Part shown: positions 9,171 to 19,042 of the stretch, piece after piece
How positions within the stretch are numbered: position 1 is the first letter of the stretch
Layout of the letters: the number at the start of each line of letters is the position of its first letter
Assembly: GCA_049999725.1 (NCBI GenBank)
Contig: JBNGIS010012402.1
Span: 1 to 21,558, forward strand
Length of the DNA: 21,558 bases
Reading direction: 5' to 3'
Source: Haplomitrium mnioides
Taxonomy: Eukaryota; Marchantiophyta; Haplomitriopsida; Calobryales
Notes under the pieces: generated by a model
The model's input: only the letters and a program-made list of their open reading frames with translations
The model's database searches: none
What the model was told of the DNA's origin: nothing
Program-made: the position numbers and the translations under genes

Positions 9171-9279
9171 GTCAAGGAAACGATGGGCACTAGTAAAAAA
9201 ACCTCATGGTTTTGTTGGAATAAAGAAGAAATGTGAGGGAAGTATTCAACAAAGTCACATATACTATATAGAAAAACAA

Positions 9280-9462
9280 AAAATGAAGGGTTAATTGTGG
9301 TTAATGGATGGATGGAAGGATCTGCAATAAGAGTTTTGGTAGACTCTAGAGCGCAAGAAAACTATTTATCACTAGCTATAGCATTGAAGTTGAAGTTGCC
9401 TCTTGAAAAAGAAGAACACGAAGTGGTGAAAATGGCAAATGGTCAAAGTTAGCCTATTGAAC
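9280..9462 (+). pseudogene. Copy B aspartic protease remnant
   Basis: Contains VNGWMEGSAIRVLVDSRAQENY, then LAIALKLKLPLEKEEHEVVKM. The catalytic Asp codon is at 9342-9344. The following Gly position is Arg (AGA 9348-9350), exactly as in copy A, so the active-site triad was lost before the copies separated. The frame closes at TAG near 9450. Confidence 0.83.
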
Positions 9463-9879
9463 GACTTTTTCAAAGTAGAGCTTTACATGTGGGTAATTAT
9501 AAAGAGAAGCTGAAGTGGAAGATCACAATATTGGCAAGATACAATGTTATTCTTAGAATAAAATAGTTACAAAGATATAATCGACAAGTAAATTGGCGAA
9601 AGAAAACATTCACAACATCTCAATGGAAGATTTGGGGAGATCGATGCGATCTCATGCAAGCACCCACTCTTATATGTGATTGGAGCGAATTCGATCAAAA
9701 AACAAGATGTGGTGTTTTTAGTGCTCATACGTTAGCTCACCATTTATACGAGGGACTCAAAACATGAAGTTCCACATAAATTTCAAGGTGTTTTGTAGAA
9801 GTTCCATGATATTTTTCCCAATGATTTACCCAAGGACTTGCTTCCTAAATGATGCATTGATCATAAAAATTAGATCATT

Positions 9880-10594
9880 CAAGGATACTCCACCATGCAA
9901 GACACCATTATATTTGCCTCCTCATGCATTGGAGGAATGCAAATCTTAGATTATTGAATAGTTGAAAAAGTAATTCATTCAGCCAAATATTTTTCATTAT
10001 GGTGCACAAATATTATTTGTGAAAAAGAAAGATAAGAGTTTGAGAATGTGTATTGACTATCAAATGCTCAATCAACGAACGGTGAAAAATAAATATCCAT
10101 TGCCAAGAATAGATGATTTGTTTGATCAACTTCAAAGAGAAAACTACTTTACAAAGTTGGATTTGAGAAGCGGATATAATCAAATCCGAATTGCAGAGGG
10201 TGATATGCAAAAAAAACAACATTTTGAAGTTGATGTAGGCGTTTTGAATATCTTGTTATGTCTTTTGGATTAACCAATACTCTTGGAATATTTATGGATC
10301 TTACAAATGATATTTTTTGGATATAAGTTTGTTATTGTCTTTTTGGATGATATTCTCATTTATAACAAGAATCTTCAAGAGCATAAACAACACCTTTGTA
10401 CAATATTGAAAGTATTTCAACATTACAAGCTATATGTCAAGATGTCCAAATATGAAATTGGAAAGAGAGAGATTGATTACTTTGGTCATTGTGCAAGTGC
10501 ATCAAGAATCCAAGTTATGGATGAGAAAGTAGAGGCAATTCAAAAGTCGGAAGCTCTTAGTGATCTAACAAAACTGATGGATTTTAAGGGCTAA
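9880..10594 (+). pseudogene. Copy B reverse transcriptase remnant
   Basis: Motifs in order: PPCKTPLYLPPHALEECKS, two stops, [59 protein letters not shown]. An A-run with two extra bases relative to copy A (near 10208-10215) follows, then the shared TGA at 10225-10227. FVIVFLDDILIYNKNL then carries the Asp pair at 10346-10351. About 11 bp present in copy A (near 4630) are deleted just before FGYKFV. The connection ends at TAA 10592-10594. Confidence 0.92.
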
Positions 10595-10689
10595 CAAGAT
10601 TCCGTTGTCAATTTGTGAAAGGTTTTACACAAATAAGAGAACCATTGACCAACTTGCTCAAGAAAAGTCACACATAAATATGAGGAGCT

Positions 10690-11040
10690 ATAGAAAAGTT
10701 GGCATTCTAAACATTGAAGAAATCACTTCTTTATGCTCATATTATTAAATAGTATGATTCTAAACGACCAATCAAACTTTCGATGGATGCCTCAAGAAAA
10801 GCTGTTAGAGAATTTTGCAACAAGAATCAAAAGATGGATAGGATTCTTTTGCCTTCTTTTGTAGAAAGTTGAGCAATATTAAGCAAAACTATAATATTAA
10901 GGAACGAGAAGAATCAGCAATTGTGCTATCAACCAAACATTGAGAACACTATTTAATAGATAAGAAAATTGTTGTCGAAACCAACTATAAACCTCTAATC
11001 TATCTAGAAACTCGTAAAGATCTCTCAAAAGGGCAAATTT
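10690..11040 (+). pseudogene. Copy B RNase H remnant
   Basis: Position and motifs: LKKSLLYAHIIK with a stop, RPIKLSMDASRKA (the family's 'VETDAS', first catalytic Asp kept), a KERE-like acidic segment near 10900 read in another frame, and VVETNYKPLIYL, where the family has 'TDHKPL' with Asp. That Asp-to-Asn change is shared with copy A (near 5308). Frames shift several times and the domain is dead. Confidence 0.7.
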
Positions 11041-11514
11041 GATGGGTAGAGTGGCGACAACAGTTTCATATGAAGATGGTTTATATAGAAGAAAAATGAG
11101 AATTTGCAAATGCTTTGACTTGCATGCTTCAACTCAACAACCTACTAGAAATCACAATTCATCCTACTTGGTGGATGGAAATATTTGTTGTAGTAAAGAA
11201 AGTCAAGAGATCATTGTCGTACAACAAAAGAAATTAGTGAAAGAGGTGAGAGAATTGATTTTCTTCCAAAACAACATATGGGTTTCTAATAATTTTGAAC
11301 TTTTCTCTCAGGTTTTAAATGAAGCACATGATTCCGTAGTTGGTGGACATGTTAGAATTGAAAAGACTTTGGACAATCTTCAACGAGTTTCTTATTGGCT
11401 TAAAATGCACCAAGATGCGGAGGCATATGTTCAGAGTTGTTTGGCTTGTCAACAAAACAAAGCCACCAATTTTAAACATATGGGCTTATTACAACCACTA
11501 CCTATTTCCAACTA
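11041..11514 (+). pseudogene. Copy B integrase N-terminal domain, longest intact frame of the element
   Basis: About 158 codons are uninterrupted. They begin in the RNase H-integrase connection (YEDGLYRRKMRICKCFD) and continue through YLVDGNICCSKESQEI. They reach the complete HHCC zinc-binding module: His codons at 11327-11329 and 11348-11350, Cys codons at 11438-11440 and 11447-11449 (SCLACQQNKA). The frame ends at TAG just before the catalytic core. It is intact by luck of decay rather than by selection: the upstream and downstream parts of the same polyprotein are broken and no sensible start codon belongs to it. Confidence 0.88.
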
Positions 11515-11679
11515 GCGATGGAAATATGTGAGTATGAATATTGTGTGTGAGCTACTACTTACTTCTATGGGCTATGATAACATTGTTGTTTTTGTAAACA
11601 AACTTAGCAAACTGATTCATATTCATCCAACTACCAAGTTAGTGACAACACTTGAGTTAGCATGAATTTATTTAGAAGT
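11515..11679 (+). pseudogene. Copy B integrase core, truncated
   Basis: Reads WKYVSMNIV, GYDNIVVFVNKLSKLIHIHPTTK, TTLELA, a stop, then IYLEV, and ends. The first catalytic Asp is Asn, as in copy A. Similarity to copy A stops at 11679 (matching 6002) after TTTAGAAGT. The second Asp, the Glu, the C-terminal domain and the 3' LTR are all missing. A palindromic-core array begins at once. Confidence 0.85.
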
Positions 11680-12060
11680 TCATGTAAGTATGATGTTCTA
11701 GAGTCAAAGTGGCTAATGGTATCATCATTCTATGCATGCATGGGGTTTGGAGTTCCGCTTAAGAGTCTATGCATGCATAGGGATCAATAATTCAAGTGCA
11801 CATAAGCTTAAGCATTCCATGCTCACATAGAGTTCAGTAGTCAAAATGTATTGGGGCTTAAAAAAATCCATGTGGTTCCACGTTTCGCTTTAGAGTTCAT
11901 ATGAGCATAAGGCTCAATAATCCAAGTACGTAATGGCTTCAGTAATCCCATACTCACCTAGGGTTTATTACTCAAAAAGAGCTTCAATAGTTTATGTGGC
12001 TCCAAGTTCCACTTGAGAGTCCATGCGTGCATAAGGTTCAGTAATCAAAGAGTACAAAGC
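11680..12060. repeat. Palindromic-core array with ~125-130 bp higher-order unit
   Basis: Landmarks AGTTCCGCTT (11751), CGTTTCGCTT (11881) and AGTTCCACTT (12005) begin three copies of a longer unit (spacing 130 and 124 bp). Each is followed by GAGTCTATGC-like core, then AATAATCCAAGT, then a second weaker core (CATGCTCACATAG), then a GGCTTCAATAGT-like end. The unit thus contains two to three diverged cores. The array directly abuts the truncated integrase. Confidence 0.75.
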
Positions 12061-13665
12061 TTCAAATCCAAATTCCACTTCAAGAGCATAATCATTTCTC
12101 AAAAGAGAATGGTTGTAAATGTTTGACTTCAAAGGTGGATTTCATTTAGAATAGTGTTTGTAGAGGAGATATAGTAGCTAGGTTGATTCAACATGCTCTA
12201 TAAAGTGCTCTAAGACCCAAAATCACACAAATAGAAATGTACAAAAGTGTGCTTTAAAACATTTTAAAAACTAAAAAGTCAATTTATAAGTCTATATATT
12301 GGTTGACTTAAACATAGTTGTTGCTCTACTATAAGCATACTAAAATTGTTTTCCAAAGCTATATATAAAGCTTGCCTTCTCATAGCCTAGCTTTCCTTCT
12401 TACAGTTACTCTGAAAATCCACTTTCTATTCAAATTTTCTCTTGTTTTGTAGATTTTGAGTAGGTGAATTGAATTGAAATCTTATGATCACAAGAAGCTA
12501 AACTGAAGTATCTTGAAAGTTATATGCAGCATGTCTTGCAAAGCTAGCAGTGAGTAGAATGATTGAATACAAGACTCCATTCCAAAAGATGCCAATCAAA
12601 GTGTCTTGCTCCTTCTCCCCAAAAGACTACCAAAGAGATCTCAATCTCCTCCAATGTGAAAAACCCTTTTTGTGAGCCACTGTAGAATTACTGCATCAAA
12701 TACTAAGCCTATACATACCATTGGAAAATTCTTAAGGTGCACACTAAAGAGTGGAATATAATTCTAAAAGATTACAATTCATAGTTGTGCTAGAGTCCTA
12801 GAAAATGTAGCCAAACATGCTTACAAACCTACAAGGCAGAATTTTTGGAAGCAATTTCAGATATGTTTGATCTTGTAGTGTTGTAATAGTCACAATGACA
12901 ATCACAAAACCACATAATCAAAGGATAAGATCCAGATTTTGAACTCAAAGGTCCAAGACTGAAAACAAGTTGGAAGTAAATGATATTACATTCTGTGTGC
13001 TACATTGTGAGCACAAAACTTTAAAAAATGTACTCTCTAGCTAATACTATATAAGACTATCATTGGCAAGCATTTCCCCCTGAATCTAAATAGCTTGACA
13101 CTTCACAAGAGTTGTATGTAAGGGTAAAATAGAAAACCAGACAAAGTATCCATATATTCCATAGAACAATAATATATTCGAGTCACATTTCTCATAATTC
13201 AGCTTTGTATTTTGTTTCTTTCACTTTATCAAATTGGATGCACATTTCCAAGACACATTTGATCAACTTTTATCGTTGTATTTTTGTTTCACATCAGAAA
13301 GAATTTGTTTTTTGTTGCATAGTAGTAATATCGATAGAATGAATGAACATTGTAAATAATAAGAAGATGCATAGTTTTAGACAAGCTGCATAATTTCACT
13401 TCCCTATCTTACAAGTGCAATATGCAATATCTTGCGGCTACTCAAGATTTGAGATCTACAAGTACCAAACTCTTTCCCTTCAATTGCACAACACAAATGG
13501 GTTCTTCTCATTAAACAAAGTGCTAGAAGAAGCCAAAAGAATTTCTCCTTGCATCGTTAGCAAATGCATCATAACAACGAACAAGAACTTAAATTCAATG
13601 CAGCTGCAATGTTGAAATTCTAATTGTAATGACTCCAAAGAGCCTCTATATTAAGGGCATTTTGA
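12061..13665. other. Intergenic stretch, nothing assignable
   Basis: AT-rich, with stops in all frames. The longest open frame (13415-13615, 66 codons) has no recognisable motif. A TATA-like TATATATAAA stands at 12360-12369, but no convincing exon follows it. No tandem repeats, retroelement domains or RNA genes were seen by eye. Confidence 0.6.
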
Positions 13666-13669
13666 AGAC

Positions 13670-13740
13670 CTAGTTCCAAACTCTATACACGCATAGGTCT
13701 TTGGTTTATCTGGAAGCCTATTCGCGCATGGGTCACCGTT
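13670..13740. repeat. Isolated palindromic-core units
   Basis: Two neighbouring cores, AACTCTATACACGCATAGGT and AGCCTATTCGCGCATGGGT, about 40 bp apart, far from any array. They show the core also occurs singly. Confidence 0.6.
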
Positions 13741-14787
13741 CGTGGCTAAAAGTTATGGGAGGAAAACATATACTACAGTGGGATGATCAAAGAAATGATT
13801 GTCAAGAACAAAAAGAGTTTGCACCTTGTAGGCATTCTGAATCATATGATTTGTCTAATGATACTTAGTTAGAACAAGAACCTCTTAAGCATTTTATAGT
13901 TAAAATCCAATGAAAACTTTTGAAAGTTTTGTGTGATACTCTGTGAGCTTAGTGTTATTGCAAATAGGGGTCAAGTAAGCAGCTTGAGGGAAATGGTTCT
14001 TGAAGCTATTGAAGGCATAATAACAAATTTCTAGTCTCTAGAGTGCATCGATGCAAAAATCTTGTTTTATTTGAGTTGTTTTTTTTTAGCTTTATCAAGT
14101 CACATTCAGTGTTTCTTCTATTGAAGCATATTTGCAAACAAGGTTATGCGGTAAGAAACGCAAACAGTCTTAGCACAAGGAAAAATTCCCATACGTAAAT
14201 TCAACTACATTTAGTTTTTTGTTGTGGTTTCTTTTGTCATAATAAACTTTGTATGGAATATTTTGCTAGATTATTTTGCAACAAACTTGTCTATTTCTTG
14301 GATCTGTTGGGTTCAAGAGGACTCTTTGACATCCCAATAGACAACAAGATTGGTTTCCAATTTGTTACTCAACAACATATTCACAAAAGTGTTAGATCGT
14401 TTTTTTTAGCATAACAGTTGTGCTATGGACACCTCTCTCATCACTATGGATTTTCAAATTTTGTGATGGCATGGTTTGAGGATTGGATATGAAAATGTTG
14501 ATCAAGTTAGCTCTAGAATCAATTCTTGCAGGGTGGAATGGACCCTGGCTATTTATCCAAGTCCTTCATTATTGGCTTCAGCCCCTCCTAGTCATTGTTT
14601 TGAATCCCCCTCCCTATTCAAGCCCTTCTTGCCTATTTGCCTTGCCTTTGCATGTGTTCATCATGTAGTATCGTCTCACAAAATTAACATGAGCTAAAAG
14701 CTACCCTCGACATTGGTATGGAAGGTCGCTACAAATGAATAATATCACTACACATTGTCACATGTAGTGATTTTTGTGCATTTTTTC
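13741..14787. other. Intergenic stretch, one small hairpin
   Basis: No recognisable gene. Plus-strand frames near 14300-14470 and 14476-14697 are open for 60-73 codons but show no family motifs. A perfect 9-bp inverted repeat (ATCACTACA / TGTAGTGAT) with a 10-base loop lies at 14744-14771. Confidence 0.5.
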
Positions 14788-15380
14788 TCATACTTTAGTG
14801 TATATACTGCCCTTGAAAGTTGAGGTGAGGTTTGCATGAATCCTAGGCAGGAGTTTCCACCTCAGCTTTTGCATTTGCACACCATGAATGGGAGAGTTTT
14901 GGTGGGAGGTATAGTGGCTTTCATTCATAGTGACATTTTTTGTCTCTCGGTAATTGCCTCTCATGTGAAACTGGCCTTGTGGCTCCAAGACTTTTACCAG
15001 GTTTTGTTCTACTACTCCCTCACATTGCAGAGCATTTTGGGCATCTTCTAAAGCTTGATTAAATATGGAACAAGCTTTTCATATATGCTATCACCTTGTA
15101 ACATTTGTTGTTCCATGTTATCCTTTGCTATCTCTACAGTCAGTTGAGAACCATAGCGTACATCTCAATCATTGGTAGCATATAGTCCCTTACTTTAAAC
15201 ATGATGGACAATACATATTTCTAGACACCATGTACGACTATGGTTGAACTCACCATCAACACAAACCACACCATATTGGTGCAAGTTTTTTGCTCTACTA
15301 TACATGCTAGTGATGTAGCTCTTGATGTGAGCAATTTCCAAAGCACAGATGTTGGACTTTCTAGCAAACAATAAAAACAA
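14788..15380 (-). pseudogene. Decayed coding-like stretch, unidentified
   Basis: On the minus strand one frame runs from 15380 to about 15052 with two stops. It includes ALEIAHIKSYITSMYSRAKN, VVCVDGEFNHSRTWCLEI, then a segment ending QLTVEIAKDNMEQQML and GDSIYEKLVPYLIKL. A one-base shift at a TTTAG then opens a second frame (EDAQNALQCEGVVEQNLVKV ... KGSIYTKV) to 14788. Mixed amino-acid composition with charged helices looks more like former protein than random AT-rich sequence. I recognise no family. An array begins 50 bp upstream (15430). It could instead be chance. Confidence 0.3.
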
Positions 15381-15429
15381 GTGGCATTGCCAAAAGTTTC
15401 TTTGTTTTATTGCTAAAAAGTTACCTATC

Positions 15430-15735
15430 TTTTAGAAGTTTATGCACACATGAGTTGTAGCCCATACGTGTTTAGGCTTCAAGGGTTCCGTTCAGAGTCC
15501 ATGGGCATCTGGGCTTTAGAAGTTCATGCACACATAGGCTGCATTTCATGTGCGCATAGGCTTCAATGGCTTCATTCAGAGTCCATGAGCATATAAGTTT
15601 TAGAAGTCCATGCATGAATGGGATGCAATCTATGTGGGCATATCCTTCAAGGTTTTGATTCAAAATCCATGCGTATATGAGCTTCAACAATTTTTTATGC
15701 ACATAGGTTTAAGATTGTTGTTATGCCTAAGCTTC
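15430..15735. repeat. Palindromic-core array with 84-bp higher-order unit
   Basis: Landmarks at 15495, 15579 and 15663 and a second set at 15520 and 15604 show an exact 84-bp period holding about three diverged cores each (for example AGTTCATGCACACATAGGC). Because 84 is a multiple of three, the minus strand carries an open frame (15702-15472) encoding 28-residue repeats starting LLKLI. I regard that as a consequence of the period, not a gene. Confidence 0.8.
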
Positions 15736-15789
15736 AACATTCCAATTGCACCTTGGTTTTAAGGTTTTGGTTTGGAGTTCTTGTACATA

Positions 15790-16010
15790 TAGGTATTCAT
15801 GTTTAATTGAATATTTTTCATAAAATATATATGTTTAATATACAATCTTTGCGTAAACCAAAGAAATTGTATTGAAAAATGAATTCTCTATAATAAGAAC
15901 TTACAAACATAAATTTTTTATTTTTCATTATTAAATCATAAAATTGGTTTTTGTGATTGCAAATTGAGTAGGAACTTACTATTGGTTATTTGTTCATAGT
16001 AGTAGCTATA
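15790..16010 (-). repeat. Dispersed 'tail' repeat, copy 2 (most diverged)
   Basis: Shares with the other copies TTTTTCATAAAATATATATG at the left, ACTTACAAACATAAA, AATCATAAAATTGGTTTTTG, and TAGGAACTTACTATTGG near the right edge. It follows the 15430-15735 array directly, in the same order as copies 1 and 4. Confidence 0.6.
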
Positions 16011-16309
16011 ATTTTTGTATATAATATTATTGAGGTCCATGAGTGCATAGACATTCTTGTATAATCTAATGTGTTTTTTCAAAAAACATGAATATTTATA
16101 CAATTTTTTGATTTTAAGAGCATATTTATGATACTTGTAGTATATAATAATTAGGAAGTCTATGCGCATCTCAGCATAAATGTTGGATTGAATGTGTTTT
16201 TATAAACCGTGTTTGTTTTAATCAAACTTTAGAGTATTCAATGAGTTTATATACGAAACTTGTGAGTATTTAGTAGTGATAAAGTTCATGGATGCATACA
16301 CATCTGAGT

Positions 16310-16520
16310 TTGTTTTAGTATTTATTTCATAAAACAATTTGTTCAAGTTTTTGATGAACTAATTATGTTCATAGTTGTGTGATGTTTTAATGAAATATTT
16401 TAATAATATAAAAAACTCACAAACATAAAATGGATGTTTTTCAAAACTAAATTATAAAAAACAATATTTGCAATTGTGAAATGAAACAAGAACTCTATAG
16501 CATTTTTTGGTTCAAAGCAG
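16310..16520 (-). repeat. Dispersed 'tail' repeat, copy 3
   Basis: Landmarks: ATTTCATAAAACAATTTG, TGATGTTTTAATGAAATATT, CTCACAAACATAAAATGGAT, AACAATATTTGCAATTGTG, and right edge TTTTTGGTTCAAAG. Scattered single cores precede it (near 16021, 16151 and 16280) instead of a full array. Confidence 0.65.
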
Positions 16521-16795
16521 AGCTTGTTTCTCCTCATTGATTTCCAAATAGTATGGTTCGTCAAGCTTAGTTCTTGCTAAGGTTTGCTTTATAACTGAGC
16601 AAATGAACAAAAATATAATGGCGACTTAAATCTATAGCTGCAAATTTCATAATATCACATTAAGGTATGAAATGTTCATATTAGAAGTTGAAGTTAGATT
16701 ATTATAGTTGCTATCAAGTTTGTCATTGGATTATATTTCTTTGTTGAACTTCGTGTCAAATTTTTGAGCCCACTATTTATTGAACAAATGTCGTG
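16521..16795. other. Spacer, nothing assignable
   Basis: AT-rich sequence with no open frame, repeat or motif I can name. Confidence 0.5.
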
Positions 16796-16799
16796 TTCC

Positions 16800-17050
16800 A
16801 AACTTTTATTGAGCATACATATGTGAAGATAGGCTTTTAAGGTTTTGGTTAAAAATCTATATGTATGTGGGCTTCAAAAATTCATGCGCATATAAGCTTA
16901 AGTAGTTCATGTGCATATGAGCTTCATCGGCTAATGCTTGCTTAAGTATTAACATTCATGTTTGGATTTCATGTGCATTTGGGCTTTGGCAGTCACCATA
17001 TGCATATGCTTTAAGTTTTTGGTTTGCAATCTATGTGCGCATAGGCATCC
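16800..17050. repeat. Diverged palindromic-core array next to tail copy 4
   Basis: Cores such as AATCTATATGTATGTGGGC, ATTCATGCGCATATAAGC, GTTCATGTGCATATGAGC and AATCTATGTGCGCATAGGC recur at 25-40 bp spacing with spacer words TTAAGGTTTTGGTT and CTTCAAAA. It is more diverged than the other arrays. Confidence 0.7.
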
Positions 17051-17059
17051 ATATTTTTT

Positions 17060-17372
17060 TCATATGTTTTTCATAAAACATATATGTTTCAATTTTTGAT
17101 AATTTAGTGTATTCACATTTGTATGATGTTTTGATAGAATATTGTAATCATAAATTTTTTTTTCATAAAGAGTTTATTGTAAAGAAAATTTTAAAAATAT
17201 AATCTCCATGTGAGATAAGCAATTCGTATTCATAAAAAACTATTTTTTTGCAAACAAAATTCACAAACGTAAAATTGGTGTTTTTCAATACTAAATAACA
17301 AAAATGGTTTTTTGCGAGTACCATATGAAATAGAAACTCAGTAGCGGTTTCTAGTTCAAAGTAATGGTTGCT
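17060..17372 (-). repeat. Dispersed 'tail' repeat, copy 4
   Basis: The closest relative of copy 1 (1080-1396). Shared blocks include AATTTAGTGTATTC, TATAATCTC followed by CATG/AATG, AATTCGTATT, CACAAACGTAAAATTGGTG, and GAAATAGAAACTCAGTAGCG with right edge AGTTCAAAGTAA. The sequences to the right of the edge (coding-like exon here, integrase-linker-like at copy 1) are unrelated, so position 17372 is a repeat boundary. Confidence 0.75.
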
Positions 17373-17429
17373 AAGAAAATAAATCAAGTAGCAAGAAAAT
17401 ATACTAACAAAGAAAAAAAACTTGAATAT

Positions 17430-17989
17430 GTATTGCCAGATATCGTGGTCAGGGGTGCAGCATACCTCCAAAAAAGCATCCTTGACGATGCCAAATTGTT
17501 GTGAAGAATGGATAATAACAAAAGACCAAATACGAGAAGTAGTAATGGCACAAAAGATGAAACCATATCGAAAATATCATCTTTCCCAAAAGGCTCTTAA
17601 TCATCATGTTTGCATTCCTTAAGGTTGCAACCATAAAGAAAGCCAACAATTGCAAGAGTGAAACCTCTTGGTTTCACTAAGCTCTTTAGTTGCCTCGCAT
17701 TGGACTCCCCGTGGACTTGATAATGCGCCATGTTGAGTCCATTCACATAGGACTGCAAATCTGCGTCTTGCTCTTCAACACCTCCTTTAGAGAGAGGGAC
17801 ATCAACTTCAATATTTTATCTTGATTTCCACTCTCTTGCTTTTCAAACATGCAACAAAAAGGCAGGAGGATAGGAGACCAAGGTTGAGGCTTGGTCTTGG
17901 TCTCTTATGGCTTCTTCAACCCAAGTTTTCTTTCTTTGCTTTGTAGCTGCCATCAACTTCTTTGAGAGTTTTTGCTTAGAAGTTTTATC
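17430..17989 (-). pseudogene. Unidentified spliced gene: exon-like block 6
   Basis: Reads on the minus strand from the acceptor at 17990 (TTCTTTTTTCCATTAG). One frame of ~187 codons carries three stops. It begins DKTSKQKLSKKLMAATKQRK (basic, helix-like), then WVEEAIRDQDQASTLVSYPP, stops, VDVPLSKGGVEEQDADLQSY, VKPRGFTLAIVGFLYGC, a TAA, FGKDDFRYGFIFC, and finally FGIVKDAFLEVCCTPDHDIW. It joins exon block 5 (ending SSFKKLL at 18499) in phase 0. The 3' side runs into tail repeat copy 4. I recognise no family. Its nature as former coding DNA rests on frame length, phase and splice signals. Confidence 0.45.
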
Positions 17990-18498
17990 CTAATGGAAAA
18001 AAGAACAAGTAAGAAATCATTAGGAGAAAACTTTGAAATGAAAATGAATGTAACAAAAAACGTAAACAAGAATGAACTTTGTTCGGTTCATGCAGGCATG
18101 GACTGAAGAGTCCAAGCGAGCCTATATTGAAGAAATAAGGTGTGCCAAGAATAAAGAGTCCATGCGCAAATGGACTTTGGAGTTATTGGACGTTTGGACA
18201 GTAGAGTCACTATGCGCAAGCAGTGAAGAGTCCATGGACACATGGACTCTTCAGTCCACGTATGTCCTTGTGCGCAAAGACTAAGCGAAGTCTATGCGCG
18301 CTTGAACTTTGTGAAGTCTATGCGAGCATGGACTTTGCAAAGTCCAGACGCATACAAGCTCTACAAAGTCCATGTAAGCATGGACTCTGCAAAATACATA
18401 CGCACATGAACTCCAAGTAGTAAATGAAAGATATTTCAAATATACTTTTTTCAGAAAAAAAAACCTATAGTAATTTCAAATGCAATCTAAACGCTTAC
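17990..18498 (-). other. Predicted intron (509 bp) holding a minisatellite
   Basis: Donor GTAAGC at 18498-18493 and acceptor CCATTAG ending at 17990, with a pyrimidine tract and a CTAAT branch-like motif about 30 bp before the acceptor. The phases on both sides agree (0/0). The interior is occupied by the 26-bp array at 18090-18420. Confidence 0.5.
18090..18420. repeat. Palindromic-core array, 26-bp period
   Basis: Exact 26-bp spacing for units starting at 18287, 18313, 18339, 18365 and 18391 (for example AAGTCTATGCGAGCATGGAC). The earlier part (18090-18286) has the same cores at irregular spacing, including AGAGTCCATGGACACATGGA. Spacer between cores is only TTTGTG-like. It lies inside a predicted intron of the minus-strand gene. 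Confidence 0.88.
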
Positions 18499-18769
18499 TA
18501 ACAATTTTTTAAAACTGGAGTAGAAAGATGACATCTTCAACTCCTCAATATGGATGAGATATTCCATCCTTGCCTCCTCCCATGATGCACATCAAACCTT
18601 TGAGCAAAACTATTTGACCATCCCCGCCAAACTTGTTGTCTCTTCACTTCACAAGAGATCTCCTCAATTGCAAGCGCCCCGACTTCCACTCTTTTCAAAA
18701 CGAAAACTTTAATCTTATTAGAAATACTCTAAATACACCTCCAAGGTGTACATTTCATATCTTCTATTC
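18499..18769 (-). pseudogene. Unidentified spliced gene: exon-like block 5
   Basis: The last part, read toward the donor at 18498, is CASWEEARMEYLIHIEELKM followed by SSFYSSFKKLL, ending in phase 0. Upstream in that frame are TTSLAGMVK and three stops (TGA, TAG, TGA). Another frame is open for ~60 codons over the same DNA (VLKRVEVGALAIEEISCEVK ...), so the true frame of the 5' part is unclear. The acceptor of this block was not identified. It may be continuous with block 4, whose frame ends at a TAA at 18770. Confidence 0.35.
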
Positions 18770-19042
18770 TTAAAGAGGTTTTGGCTTTAGGCTTCTAGCC
18801 TTCGAACAGGTTCTTCTCCCATATAGTAAAAATGTTGTGTTGCAATCTTCACTTTGAAATGCCAATTGAAACCAATTATCTTGAGAAATCACTATCTTTC
18901 CAAGAGTATACTTTGGTTTAATCTCCAAAGTTTCCAAAACTAGTTCTCTTTTTAATTTTGGGGATGAAATCATCACGCTCTCGATAAATCTTTGATGTTA
19001 GTGCTCGACCTTCTTTATCAATGTCATTTCCAATTTGTAGCA
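18770..19042 (-). pseudogene. Unidentified spliced gene: exon-like block 4
   Basis: Starts after the acceptor ACATCTAG at 19043. Joined in phase 0 to block 3 it reads CYKLEMTLIKKVEH, one TAA, then an open run with SPKLKRELVLETLEIKPKYT, LGKIVISQDNWFQLAFQSED and RTCSKARSLKPKPL to TAA at 18770. This makes ~90 codons with one internal stop. No family recognised. The in-phase join across a short intron is the main support. Confidence 0.5.

Noticed and set aside
12360-12369. TATATATAAA as a promoter
   Set aside because: No convincing first exon or open frame follows; such words are common in AT-rich DNA.
13415-13615. 66-codon plus-strand frame as a gene
   Set aside because: No motif, no splice context that I can support, and a length expected by chance.
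14476-14697. 73-codon plus-strand frame (Pro/Ser/Cys-rich)
   Set aside because: Overlapping frames are open over the same bases and none shows family motifs. Treated as chance.
18072-18284. Open frame with repeated acidic/Trp residues
   Set aside because: It is the minisatellite translated; no unit-independent coding signal.
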